A stretch of 64,000 nucleotides of DNA from CALGYY01 sp963678485 (lineage in GTDB: Bacteria; Bacteroidota; Bacteroidia; Bacteroidales; CAIWKO01): the NCBI GenBank assembly GCA_963678485.1, contig OY782882.1, positions 2,852,001-2,916,000 on the forward strand, written 5' to 3'. How positions within the stretch are numbered: position 1 is the first letter of the stretch; each line of letters starts with the position of its first letter. Below are positions 16,803 through 25,317 of the stretch, in pieces. The notes beneath the pieces were generated by a model. The model was not told the origin of the DNA. It worked only from the letters and a program-made list of their open reading frames with translations, and made no database searches. The position numbers and the translations under genes were made by a program.

Positions 16803-18641
16803 TTATTCTACCGTAACCGATTTTGCAAGATTTCTAGGTTGGTCGATATTGCAACCTCTCATCACAGCGATGTGATAGGCTAGTAATTGCAGCGGTATAG
16901 TTGCCAGCAATGGGATCAGCATTTCTTCTGTTTCCGGGATTTCGATGATATAGTCGGCAAGCTTTTTAACGGCGACATCCCCTTCGGTTACAATAGCAAT
17001 GATTTTTCCTTTACGAGCTTTAACTTCCTGAATATTGGAAATTACTTTTTCGTAAGTTCCTTTATTTGTAGCAATGACAACAACAGGCATTTCTTCATCG
17101 ATTAGTGCGATGGGTCCGTGTTTCATTTCAGCGGCAGGGTAACCTTCGGCGTGGATATAGGAAATTTCTTTTAGTTTGAGTGCGCCTTCGAGTGCGAGGG
17201 GGAAATTATATCCTCTTCCGAGGTAAAGGAAGTTGTGAGAGTCCTTGAATACATTCGCAATTTCGATTACTTTGTTATTGACCTGTAAGGTTGCTTCAAC
17301 TTTGGCCGGGATACGTTCTAGCTCGTTGATGATTTGATGGAATCGGGATTTAGAAATTGATCCTTTTTTGTGAGCTATCATCAAGGCCATAAGAGTAAGG
17401 ATGGTCACCTGAGCAGTAAATGCTTTTGTGGAAGCCACGCCAATTTCCGGACCTGCGTGTGTATAGGTTCCTGCAGTGGTAGCTCTTGCGATGCTTGAAC
17501 CAACAACATTACAGATGCCTATGATTGTGGCACCCTTAGATTTAGCTAGTTCAATCGCAGCAAGGGTATCAGCGGTTTCACCTGACTGGCTGATAGCGAT
17601 AACGATATCCTTTTCGGAGATGATAGGATTTCTGTAGCGAAATTCGCTGGCATATTCCACTTCAACAGGAACGCGGGCTAATTCTTCAAAAAGATATTCG
17701 CCCACGAGGCCAGCATGGTAAGATGTACCGCAAGCAATCATAATAATACGTTCAGCGTTGCGAATCTTTTCCTCATAGTCGAGGATGCCACCTAAAGAAA
17801 CGATTCCTTTTTCCACATTAAGTCTGCCTCTCATACAATCGCGGATTGAACGAGGCTGCTCGTAAATTTCTTTGAGCATGAAATGGTCGAAACCGCCTTT
17901 TTCCAGTGCACTAAGATTAAGTTCGAGTTTGTGGATATATGGAGTTTTATCTTTATTCTTTATGGTTTTAATCTTCAGTTCTTCGTCACGTTTCAGAATT
18001 GCAATTTCTTCGTCATTTAAATAAACCACGTTTTTTGTATACTCAACAATGGGTGTGGCGTCTGATGCGATAAAGAATTCATCTTCACCAATTCCAATTA
18101 CCAAAGGTGAACCTTTTTTTGCTGCAATGAGGGTATTAGGATCATCCTTAGCAATAACAACGATAGCGTAAGCACCAATCACCTGACTCAATGCGTGCTG
18201 TACGGCTTCTATTAAGGTGCAATTTTCATTAGTCTGAATATCCTCAATGAGGTGAACCATAACCTCGGTATCGGTATTGGAAGAAAAAACAAAGCCTCTT
18301 GATTTGAGCTCTTCGCGCAGGGAAGCATAGTTTTCGATAATACCGTTATGGATAAGAGCAAGATTCTTTGACTGGCTAAAATGCGGGTGAGCGTTAATAT
18401 CATTGGGTTCACCATGTGTTGCCCAGCGAGTATGGGCTATTCCGATCGTTCCAGAAACATCTTTATTCTTTACAAATTCTTCCAGATCGGAGACTTTCCC
18501 TTTCGCTTTATAAAGTTTGATATCTCCATTAATAATGGCAATACCAGCGCTATCGTATCCTCTGTATTCAAGACGATACAAGCCCTTTATCAGCACGGGA
18601 TAAGCTTGTTTAGGACCAATGTAAGCTACAATTCCGCACAT
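16803..18641 (-). CDS. glmS: Glutamine--fructose-6-phosphate aminotransferase (isomerizing)
   Basis: 612 residues, full length. It makes glucosamine 6-phosphate from fructose 6-phosphate and glutamine, the entry step to UDP-GlcNAc for peptidoglycan and LPS. Cys2 (MCGIVAYIGP) is the N-terminal nucleophile of the glutaminase domain. Two SIS domains follow (ACGTSYHAGLVGEYLFEELA with SQSGETADTLAAI; LGRGYNFPLALEGALKLKEISYIHAEGYPAAEMKHGP), and the C-terminus RGCNIDQPRNLAKSVTVE is diagnostic. It is probably co-transcribed with the upstream DUF4270 gene, 11 bases away. Confidence 0.98.
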   Translation of the reverse strand: MCGIVAYIGPKQAYPVLIKGLYRLEYRGYDSAGIAIINGDIKLYKAKGKVSDLEEFVKNKDVSGTIGIAHTRWATHGEPNDINAHPHFSQSKNLALIHNGIIENYASLREELKSRGFVFSSNTDTEVMVHLIEDIQTNENCTLIEAVQHALSQVIGAYAIVVIAKDDPNTLIAAKKGSPLVIGIGEDEFFIASDATPIVEYTKNVVYLNDEEIAILKRDEELKIKTIKNKDKTPYIHKLELNLSALEKGGFDHFMLKEIYEQPRSIRDCMRGRLNVEKGIVSLGGILDYEEKIRNAERIIMIACGTSYHAGLVGEYLFEELARVPVEVEYASEFRYRNPIISEKDIVIAISQSGETADTLAAIELAKSKGATIIGICNVVGSSIARATTAGTYTHAGPEIGVASTKAFTAQVTILTLMALMIAHKKGSISKSRFHQIINELERIPAKVEATLQVNNKVIEIANVFKDSHNFLYLGRGYNFPLALEGALKLKEISYIHAEGYPAAEMKHGPIALIDEEMPVVVIATNKGTYEKVISNIQEVKARKGKIIAIVTEGDVAVKKLADYIIEIPETEEMLIPLLATIPLQLLAYHIAVMRGCNIDQPRNLAKSVTVE

Positions 18642-18652
18642 AATGATATGAA

Positions 18653-19963
18653 TTATAATTTTGTATAGGTAATTTCCAGACTTAGGTTTGACGAGGGGTT
18701 TCCAGGTCCGTTGAACACAAGCCGGCTTCCATTGGTGGAAGCGCCGGACACCGCGAGGTACAATCCTTTGCCGGTGTAGTCTTCGTACTTCATGAGATAT
18801 TGCACATAGGTAGCAATATTGAACCGGTATTCACCAGTGGTTGAATTATAGGTGCCACCGAAATATGCAGAACCATAATATTCGTCGGGAAGGAAGCTAA
18901 GTGTTCCGTCCTCATTAATCATTACTAAGGTGAGCTGAGCAGGTTCGCTGTAGGTTCCCTGCAATGTCGCATCAGGTGTAATTATAAGTTCAGCTTTATT
19001 GATTACAACATTTCCGTTATTGAGCATTGATTTTAGGTTGTTAAAACGGAGATATGTTTTAACTCCAGCCATGGCTTGCAGGTAAAGTGTTTGTTGGCCG
19101 CGGTTGGTATCGCCAGCCAGTTGCATTTGAAAGTCATGATTGGCGGAGGCAAATCCATAATGTTCAAAAGTGTTTACCCTTGCGCTATTCTCATTAATGA
19201 CGAAGCTATAAGAAAGAGAGTCATTAGCATCGTTATGATAATACAATGTCATTTTTGACTGGGTACTCAGCAGGTTAAAATATAGCATTGCGCCATTGAC
19301 AGCGGTTGGGTCGGCAACGACATATAGACCTTTAAAAAACCAGAGGAAGCTGGGATTATCGGCAAGGCTGGAAGTGCCTGATGCATCGATAAATTTTTGA
19401 GCCAGGGTGTTGTCAAGTTTGAGGCGGAGGTGAGGGGCGTAGGTTAAGCCTCCAAATTCAACGCTATCGGTAGGTTTTGGCAGAAAGTTGTCGTTATACA
19501 AAGGTGTGCTATAGCATCCAAATCTGCGATTCGAGTAGTAGTTGCTGTCGATAGAAAAATACTCATTCACCTCATAGATTTTGAGCGATTGAGAGGTTGT
19601 AAGATCTCCATAGTAACCACCATTGTAGGCAAGTGTAAGAACGATAGAATCAACTGCGGGGTTGGTTCCAAAGTTTACATTATTATCAGGAAGTCTGAAT
19701 TGAACATAGAATCCTGCGGTGGTAGATCCAAAGACAGGGTCGAAAGTACTTCCGAGAAGGTTAATGAGGGTTTCGTCGGTACGGACAGAATCTTCGCGAA
19801 TAGAATAGGCAAGGATGCCGCCGTCTTTATTAAATCCAACAATAATTTTATCTTCGGGAGGTTGAACTTCGAAGCCAATTTCTTCCTCTTTTTTACAGGA
19901 AGCCAACATCAGCAACAGAAGCAATACTCCGTGCAGACCATGTTGTAACGAAAATTTTTTCAA
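18653..19963 (-). CDS. DUF4270 lipoprotein
   Basis: 436 residues: Lys-rich N-terminus, hydrophobic signal and lipobox MLASC with Cys23, followed by KKEEEIGFEVQPPEDKI. The body is beta-rich (SIVLTLAYNGGYYG, LYLQAMAGVKTYLRFNNL) and ends with RLVFNGPGNPSSNLSLEITYTKL. The family name rests on the lipoprotein start, the length and the position between a glycogen/starch-synthase-like gene and glmS, which is a recurrent Bacteroidota order. It is probably anchored to the outer membrane. No function is known. Confidence 0.8.
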   Translation of the reverse strand: MKKFSLQHGLHGVLLLLLMLASCKKEEEIGFEVQPPEDKIIVGFNKDGGILAYSIREDSVRTDETLINLLGSTFDPVFGSTTAGFYVQFRLPDNNVNFGTNPAVDSIVLTLAYNGGYYGDLTTSQSLKIYEVNEYFSIDSNYYSNRRFGCYSTPLYNDNFLPKPTDSVEFGGLTYAPHLRLKLDNTLAQKFIDASGTSSLADNPSFLWFFKGLYVVADPTAVNGAMLYFNLLSTQSKMTLYYHNDANDSLSYSFVINENSARVNTFEHYGFASANHDFQMQLAGDTNRGQQTLYLQAMAGVKTYLRFNNLKSMLNNGNVVINKAELIITPDATLQGTYSEPAQLTLVMINEDGTLSFLPDEYYGSAYFGGTYNSTTGEYRFNIATYVQYLMKYEDYTGKGLYLAVSGASTNGSRLVFNGPGNPSSNLSLEITYTKL

Positions 19964-20010
19964 TGTTTACGTGTTTTTGCAGTTCGACGATCTGATTTAC
20001 GACGGGTCAT

Positions 20011-20835
20011 TCAGGACATCACTTCTTCGCTCATCAGTATTTCGTCATAAAAAGTATCGAATGCTTCAACGTAATTTTCCGGGCTTTGGTATCCAAGGAA
20101 TGGTTTTCCTGATTTATTGATGTAGGAAGTGATTTCCGGACTTATTTTTTCATTACCGGCAATCACTGCATCTGCAAAGTCGATTGCACCTTTCATAAGC
20201 GATGCCCAGTTGGCTGTCTTATAGTGCTTTAGATCTTTGTCAGAAATGCCATCGTATTTAATCTTGCGCGCAAAATCCTTACTGAATTCTTGAGGTGTTT
20301 CGTCATTATATATAGAAACCACAATTTTCGTTTCAGAGAAAATGGGGTTATCTTTAAAAGCTTTTTTAATGTACAGTGGCACCAGACTGGAGAACCATCC
20401 ATGACAATGGACGACATCAGGAGACCATCCTAGTTTTTTTACAGTTTCGAGTACACCGCGTGCGTAGAAGATTGCCCGTTCCTCATTATCGTGAAAATAT
20501 TCTCCGTTTTTATCGGTAAAGGTGAATTTCCTCTGGAAATAGTCATCATTATCGATAAAATAGATTTGTAAACGAGCTGATTGGATGGACGCAACTTTAA
20601 TGATGAGTGGGTGATCGGTATCATCAATAATGAGGTTCATGCCAGAAAGTCGGATGACTTCGTGAAGCTGGTTTCTGCGTTCGTTGACACAGCCGAAGCG
20701 CGGCATGAATGTCCTGATTTCTTTGCCTCTTTCCTGAATCCCTTGGGGAAGCTGGCGGCATGTGGTGCCCATATGGCTGTCGCACATATAGGGAACAATT
20801 TCCTGAGTAACAAAAAGAACTTTATGTTTTGACAT
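20011..20835 (-). CDS. Glycogen/starch synthase-like protein, N-terminal glycosyltransferase domain only
   Basis: 274 residues starting MSKHKVLFVTQEIVPYM. It has the GT5 N-terminal Rossmann half: HMGTTCRQLPQGIQERGKEIRTFMPRFGCVNERRNQLHEV, DNEERAIFYARGVLE and SPDVVHCHGWFSSLVPLYI. The C-terminal ADP-glucose-binding half of true glycogen synthase (about 480 residues) is absent, as is normal for this Bacteroidota protein beside panC/panD. Whether it still transfers sugar is doubtful. An alternative ATG lies six bases upstream at 20841. It is probably first in the operon with DUF4270 and glmS and is divergent from panD. Confidence 0.8.
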   Translation of the reverse strand: MSKHKVLFVTQEIVPYMCDSHMGTTCRQLPQGIQERGKEIRTFMPRFGCVNERRNQLHEVIRLSGMNLIIDDTDHPLIIKVASIQSARLQIYFIDNDDYFQRKFTFTDKNGEYFHDNEERAIFYARGVLETVKKLGWSPDVVHCHGWFSSLVPLYIKKAFKDNPIFSETKIVVSIYNDETPQEFSKDFARKIKYDGISDKDLKHYKTANWASLMKGAIDFADAVIAGNEKISPEITSYINKSGKPFLGYQSPENYVEAFDTFYDEILMSEEVMS

Positions 20836-21141
20836 ACGCATCGTTTTAACTCCAAACCGGTGCAAAGGTACTAAAAATTTAGCACCCAACAAAATCTGAA
20901 TAAGAAAAGTTATTTAACTATTATTTAACAGGTTTAGTAATCAAGTGATTATACAATCGTTGCAGAGATTGGGTAATGAGAGAAATTAATGTTGACAATA
21001 ACGTTTGTTTGCAATAATGTTATGTTGTGGCTTTCGCAAGTAAGCCCCTGCTCATCAATACTTCTGAAGCTATGCAATGGAAGTAATATGGTCATAAACT
21101 AAGTTTGTAGAAAGACTCAAAATATTTCGTAATTTTGCCGA
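20836..21141. other. Divergent intergenic region, no gene
   Basis: About 300 AT-rich bases between the synthase-like gene and panD. A TAATTTTG box at 21130-21137, only five bases before the panD ATG, matches the Bacteroidota -7 element but would give an almost leaderless mRNA. No panC, which normally precedes panD here, and no remnant of it is visible. Confidence 0.6.
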
Positions 21142-21495
21142 ATGAATATTCAAGTGCTGAAATCGAAAATTCACCGTGTAACTGTAACTCACAGCGAGCT
21201 CAACTATATTGGTTCGATTACGATTGATGAAGACCTTATGGATGCTGCAAATATCATTGAGGGGGAGAAGGTACAGGTGGTGAATATTAATAATGGCGAA
21301 CGTTTGGAGACGTACGTTATTAAGGGGGTTCGTGGTTCCGGTTCTATTGGAATTAATGGTCCTGCAGCCCGTAAAGCCATGGTAGGCGATGTTGTTATTG
21401 TTATTTCGTATGCTTCGATGGATTTCGACGAGGCAAAGGTTTTTAAACCGTGGATTATCTTTCCTGACACTGCTACCAATAAACTTTCCGTCTGA
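21142..21495 (+). CDS. panD: Aspartate 1-decarboxylase
   Basis: 117 residues. Decarboxylates aspartate to beta-alanine for pantothenate and CoA synthesis. The self-cleavage site is intact: Gly24-Ser25 in ELNYIGSITID, where Ser25 becomes the pyruvoyl cofactor. Other family marks are GERLETYVIKG and GPAARKAMVGDVVIVISYA. The stop at 21495 is followed after two bases by the next gene. The usual neighbour panC (pantoate-beta-alanine ligase) is not present in this window. Confidence 0.97.
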   Translation: MNIQVLKSKIHRVTVTHSELNYIGSITIDEDLMDAANIIEGEKVQVVNINNGERLETYVIKGVRGSGSIGINGPAARKAMVGDVVIVISYASMDFDEAKVFKPWIIFPDTATNKLSV

Positions 21496-21497
21496 TT

Positions 21498-22541
21498 TTG
21501 AAAAAGAAAATTATAGGGGCGCTAAAGCTCATTATATTCTTGGGCATTGGAGGCTTGTTTATTTGGTTATTTACCAAAGATCTTACTGCTGAGCAGACTT
21601 CGGAGATTTATTCTTCATTCCGGAATGCAGGATATGGCTGGGTGGTGCTCGCTATTTTTGTGGCGTTGTTGAGTCATGTTCTTCGAACACTAAGGTGGCA
21701 AATGCTTATGAAGCCGATGGGTTATAAGACTGGCTTCTGGAATGTGTTTATGTCGCTGATGATAGGTTATTTCGCCAATCTTGCCATCCCACGTTTGGGA
21801 GAGGTTACGCGTTGCGGATTTTTAGCAAAGTATGAATCAGTTCCGTTTCAAAAGGGTTTTGGGACTGTGATTGCAGAGCGAGCGTTCGATCTGTTATGTT
21901 ATATCGTTCTGTTCTTTTTAAATTTGTTGCTACAGTATGACGTTCTGGCGGGCTATGTGAATGAAAAGATTTATCAGCCGCTTGCGCAGAAGTTTACATT
22001 TATTGGAAAAGGGTACCTTTTGTATAGTGCCATTGCCGCAGTTTTATTAGTTGTTGTGTTATTCTTTTTATTTCGACATAAGCTCGAGAAATATAAACTT
22101 TATAAGAAGATTGCTGGCATTATAAAAGATTTTATAGATGGTTTAAAATCGCTTACCAAAATCAAGCAGCCCGGATTATTCCTGATATACACTCTTGGCA
22201 TTTGGATACTTTATTTTCTGATGACTTATTTGTGTTTTTTTAGTATTTCAGGGATGGCAGGATTGAGCATGCTTTCAGCACTTTCGGTTTTGGTACTTGG
22301 AACTATAGGTATTATGGTTGTGCAGGGTGGTGTTGGAATTTATCCCGCCATTGTTGCTGAGACGCTCGTATTATATGGTGCCGTATCTACCAAAGCTTAT
22401 GCATTGGGTTGGCTTATTTGGTCAGCACAGACCGTGGCACTAATTATTGCAGGTATTGCATCATTAATAATACTTCCATTGGTGAACAAGCAAAAACATG
22501 GGGACAACAGAAATTATCAGGAAGAAAATTCTCAGCATTGA
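21498..22541 (+). CDS. Flippase-like integral membrane protein (UPF0104/YbhN, LPG synthase TM-domain family)
   Basis: 347 residues with about eight hydrophobic helices (LIIFLGIGGLFIWLF, WVVLAIFVALLSHVLRTLRW, LLLQYDVLAGYV and others). The RTLRWQMLMKPMGYKTGFWNVFMSLMIGYFANLAIPRLGEVTRC block is characteristic of the AglD/YbhN/MprF-TM family, which moves or synthesises lipid-linked molecules. The start must be the TTG at 21498, two bases after the panD stop, because no ATG occurs before residue 60. Its 3' end overlaps the adenylyltransferase gene by 44 bases, implying one transcript with panD. Confidence 0.88.
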   Translation: MKKKIIGALKLIIFLGIGGLFIWLFTKDLTAEQTSEIYSSFRNAGYGWVVLAIFVALLSHVLRTLRWQMLMKPMGYKTGFWNVFMSLMIGYFANLAIPRLGEVTRCGFLAKYESVPFQKGFGTVIAERAFDLLCYIVLFFLNLLLQYDVLAGYVNEKIYQPLAQKFTFIGKGYLLYSAIAAVLLVVVLFFLFRHKLEKYKLYKKIAGIIKDFIDGLKSLTKIKQPGLFLIYTLGIWILYFLMTYLCFFSISGMAGLSMLSALSVLVLGTIGIMVVQGGVGIYPAIVAETLVLYGAVSTKAYALGWLIWSAQTVALIIAGIASLIILPLVNKQKHGDNRNYQEENSQH

Positions 22542-22992
22542 GGAGCTTTCGCGAATTCTAGCCTTATGGAGATTTCAGAATAAACGCATTGTTTTTACAA
22601 ATGGTTGTTTTGATATACTGCATCTTGGGCATATTGATTATTTATCGCGGGCAGCAGATCTGGGAGATATTTTAATTATTGGATTGAATTCAGATCGTTC
22701 AGTAAGTGAAATTAAAGGTCCATCGCGCCCAATCACCGATGAACATTCGCGGTCAATGATATTGGCTGCATTGTCTTTTGTTAATGCTATAGTTCTGTTT
22801 GATGAATCCACACCGTATGAATTAATAAAGTTGGTGCAGCCTGATGTTCTTGTTAAAGGCAGCGATTACAAAGCGGAGGATGTAGTGGGTTATGATGTGG
22901 TAAGTGCAAAAGGCGGGAAAGTTATAACCATTGATTTTTTAGAAGGATATTCAACCACCTTAATCGAGCAAAAGATTAGAAATTCGAAGTAG
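22498..22992 (+). CDS. rfaE2: D-glycero-beta-D-manno-heptose 1-phosphate adenylyltransferase (RfaE2/HldE C-terminal type)
   Basis: 164 residues forming one cytidylyltransferase-like domain: FTNGCFDILHLGHIDYL with the HxGH motif at 42-45, GLNSDRSVSEIKGPSRPI, and the C-terminal GYSTTLIEQKIR. It activates heptose 1-phosphate with ATP to ADP-heptose for LPS core or surface glycans. The kinase half (RfaE1) is a separate gene elsewhere, as in many Bacteroidota. The ATG at 22498 lies inside the preceding gene; no later ATG keeps the N-terminal helix. Confidence 0.92.
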   Translation: MGTTEIIRKKILSIEELSRILALWRFQNKRIVFTNGCFDILHLGHIDYLSRAADLGDILIIGLNSDRSVSEIKGPSRPITDEHSRSMILAALSFVNAIVLFDESTPYELIKLVQPDVLVKGSDYKAEDVVGYDVVSAKGGKVITIDFLEGYSTTLIEQKIRNSK

Positions 22993-23159
22993 GAATAATA
23001 TCTTGGTTTGAATCGTTATGATAATGTTGTGGTTATCCACAAGTTTAAATTCTCTAGTGGCAGCATATATCTAGGTCTTTAGTGAAAGGATTGTCAAATT
23101 TTTTCACCTCGCTTAAGCCTATTAAAAATGCCTTATCGCAAATAATTTAAATTGTTTTG

Positions 23160-23211
23160 TTTGCTTTGTGCCAGTACTTTTTTATTTTTGTGGAATATTT
23201 GAGTAATTTTG
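23160..23211 (+). promoter_or_regulatory. Predicted promoter region for the small lipoprotein/radA
   Basis: TTTG at 23160-23163 and TATTTTTG at 23183-23190, 19 bases apart, fit the Bacteroidota promoter consensus. A second TAnnTTTG match, TAATTTTG, lies at 23204-23211, seven bases before the ATG. Which one is used cannot be told from sequence. Confidence 0.5.
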
Positions 23212-23218
23212 CCTGATT

Positions 23219-23623
23219 ATGAAAAGACTATATCCAATATTAATCCTTGTATGCATTGCTGCAATAGTGTCTGTTACACTATTTAGTTGCGGTAAAGCTG
23301 CCACTGAAAACAAGCTCTTGGGTCGCTGGAGCAGGGTAAATGTGGATAATCTTTCCGACACATCACGTGTTGAAGAATGGGAATTTATGGGCAGTGCCCA
23401 GTTTAGGGTGTACAACCACCATGCTGGTTCTGCAGACACCAGCTATTTAGAAGGCACTTACACTATGAAGAATTATCGCGAATTCACGATTTCAGGTTCA
23501 GGAAGCGAAGGTTTTCCAACGGATGCTAATGGAAACTGGAGAATTATTAAGCTTAAAAAAGGAGCTCTGATTCTAGTTAGAGAAGAGGGCGGATTAACCT
23601 TTAGAGAATTCACTCAAATATAG
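23219..23623 (+). CDS. Small lipoprotein of unknown function, lipocalin-like
   Basis: 134 residues: signal helix and lipobox LFSC with Cys24. The mature domain is short and beta-rich, beginning ENKLLGRWSRVNVDNL and continuing VEEWEFMGSAQFRVYN, LEGTYTMKNYREFTISG and ANGNWRIIKLKKGALILV. The 'LLGRW' start followed by alternating strands is typical of lipocalin-like lipoproteins of Bacteroidota. No specific family is recognised. It lies 20 bases upstream of radA on the same strand. Confidence 0.8.
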   Translation: MKRLYPILILVCIAAIVSVTLFSCGKAATENKLLGRWSRVNVDNLSDTSRVEEWEFMGSAQFRVYNHHAGSADTSYLEGTYTMKNYREFTISGSGSEGFPTDANGNWRIIKLKKGALILVREEGGLTFREFTQI

Positions 23624-23643
23624 GCCGGATCATTTCTTCCTTA

Positions 23644-25011
23644 ATGGCCAAAGTAAAGACTGTATTTTATTGTCAGCAATGTGGAGCCCAATCCGCCAAA
23701 TGGATTGGTAACTGTCCTTCATGCAATGCTTGGAACACTTACGTGGAAGAGGTTGTTCAATCGACCACTCCGGGAAAGGGTCCCAGTGATTTTTTAGACA
23801 AACCCAACAAAAAGGCCGCTCCAGTGCAGGAGGTGGAATTATCGGATACTCCGCGTATAGCCAGTGGTAATGGCGAATTGGACAGAGTGCTGGGTGGTGG
23901 AATTGTTCCTGGGTCATTAATTCTTATTGGAGGTGAGCCAGGAATCGGGAAATCCACACTGATGTTACAAGTTGCCCTACATGTTAAAGATAAGAAAGTG
24001 CTTTATGTTTCCGGAGAGGAGAGCGGACAACAGCTAAGGATGCGGGCAGAGCGACTTGGAATGGAAAACCAGCAGTGCTATATTTCTACCGAAACGGATA
24101 CTTACGAAATTTTCAAGCAGGCTCACGAATTACAACCTGATCTTGTAATTATAGATTCAATACAAACACTTCAGACGGCCACCATCGAATCATCAGCAGG
24201 AAGTGTTTCGCAGATTCGCGAGTGTGCATCGGAGTTTCAAAAATATTGCAAGCGCACCAACATACCAGTATTTTTAATTGGCCATATAACTAAGGATGGA
24301 AGCATCGCCGGACCAAAGGTATTAGAGCATATGGTTGATACCGTGCTTCAGTTTGAAGGTGATCGTAATCATGTATTCAGAATTTTACGCGGAATAAAAA
24401 ACCGTTTTGGATCAGCATCTGAACTCGGAATTTACGAGATGCAGAATGCGGGATTACGAGAGGTTACGAATCCTTCGGACATACTACTATCGCATCAGGA
24501 CGACGAAGTAAGCGGAATCAGTATTGCTGCTACCATTGAAGGAATGCGCCCCATGCTTATCGAAGTGCAATCTCTTGTGAGTTCGGCCGCTTATGGAACT
24601 CCGCAGCGTTCAGCAACTGGCTTCGATTTGCGGCGATTGAATATGTTATTAGCTGTGCTTGAAAAGCGATGTGGATTCAAACTGGGCGCAAAAGATGTTT
24701 TCCTTAATATGGCTGGTGGAATCAGAGTTGAAGATCCTGCAAGCGATCTGGCGGTTGTTGTTGCTGTGTTGAGTTCATCGGAAGATATTGCTTGTCCGAA
24801 AAAATATTGTTTTGCTGCAGAGGTTGGATTATCAGGTGAAATTCGGCCGGTAAGTAGAATAGAGCAGCGCATTAGTGAAGCTGAGAAATTGGGGTTTGAG
24901 CATATTGTTATTTCAAAGTATAACTCCAAAGGACTTGATGTGAGCAGGTTTAATATCAACATACAATTTGCCGCCCGCATTGAAGAAGTGTTTCAGTTGT
25001 TGTTCGGATAA
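23644..25011 (+). CDS. radA: DNA repair protein RadA
   Basis: 455 residues, normal length. RadA is a RecA-like, DnaB-type helicase that drives branch migration during recombinational repair. Visible are the N-terminal zinc finger (Cys10, 13, 24, 27 in CQQCGAQSAKWIGNCPSC), Walker A GEPGIGKS at 97-104, Walker B LVIIDSIQTL, the RadA-specific KNRFG motif, and a C-terminal Lon-like domain (MAGGIRVEDPASDLAVVVAVLSS). Confidence 0.97.
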   Translation: MAKVKTVFYCQQCGAQSAKWIGNCPSCNAWNTYVEEVVQSTTPGKGPSDFLDKPNKKAAPVQEVELSDTPRIASGNGELDRVLGGGIVPGSLILIGGEPGIGKSTLMLQVALHVKDKKVLYVSGEESGQQLRMRAERLGMENQQCYISTETDTYEIFKQAHELQPDLVIIDSIQTLQTATIESSAGSVSQIRECASEFQKYCKRTNIPVFLIGHITKDGSIAGPKVLEHMVDTVLQFEGDRNHVFRILRGIKNRFGSASELGIYEMQNAGLREVTNPSDILLSHQDDEVSGISIAATIEGMRPMLIEVQSLVSSAAYGTPQRSATGFDLRRLNMLLAVLEKRCGFKLGAKDVFLNMAGGIRVEDPASDLAVVVAVLSSSEDIACPKKYCFAAEVGLSGEIRPVSRIEQRISEAEKLGFEHIVISKYNSKGLDVSRFNINIQFAARIEEVFQLLFG

Positions 25012-25317
25012 CTGCTGAGTTATCTAATAAACGTGAGCCTTTTGCTTTCATTACAATAATTTTATTTATTCAATTTTGATATCTCCAAAGCTGAATCTGA
25101 AAGCATCAGATGATTTATTATATGTATCTATTTTTAACAAGCAGTATTGGGCACGAATAAGAGATTGTTACAATGGATAAGTGCTAAGAATAAAGAGATG
25201 TAATGGAAAATGGGTTGTCAGCAAGTTGTTATTGATATAATATTGATGAAGAATTTTACGAATACAAAAAAAGGCTGTCAATCAATGGCAGCCTTTTTTT
25301 TGTAAGAGCAATCAGTA
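25012..25317. other. Intergenic region between radA and the C25 protease operon
   Basis: 306 AT-rich bases with no coding potential seen. The only structure recognised is the terminator at 25266-25301. Confidence 0.6.
25266..25301. terminator. Bidirectional intrinsic terminator
   Basis: A-tract, AAGGCTGTCA, loop ATCAA, TGGCAGCCTT, T-tract; one G-T pair in an otherwise complete stem. It sits 16 bases after the end of the minus-strand protease gene and can also stop transcripts from radA. Confidence 0.85.
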
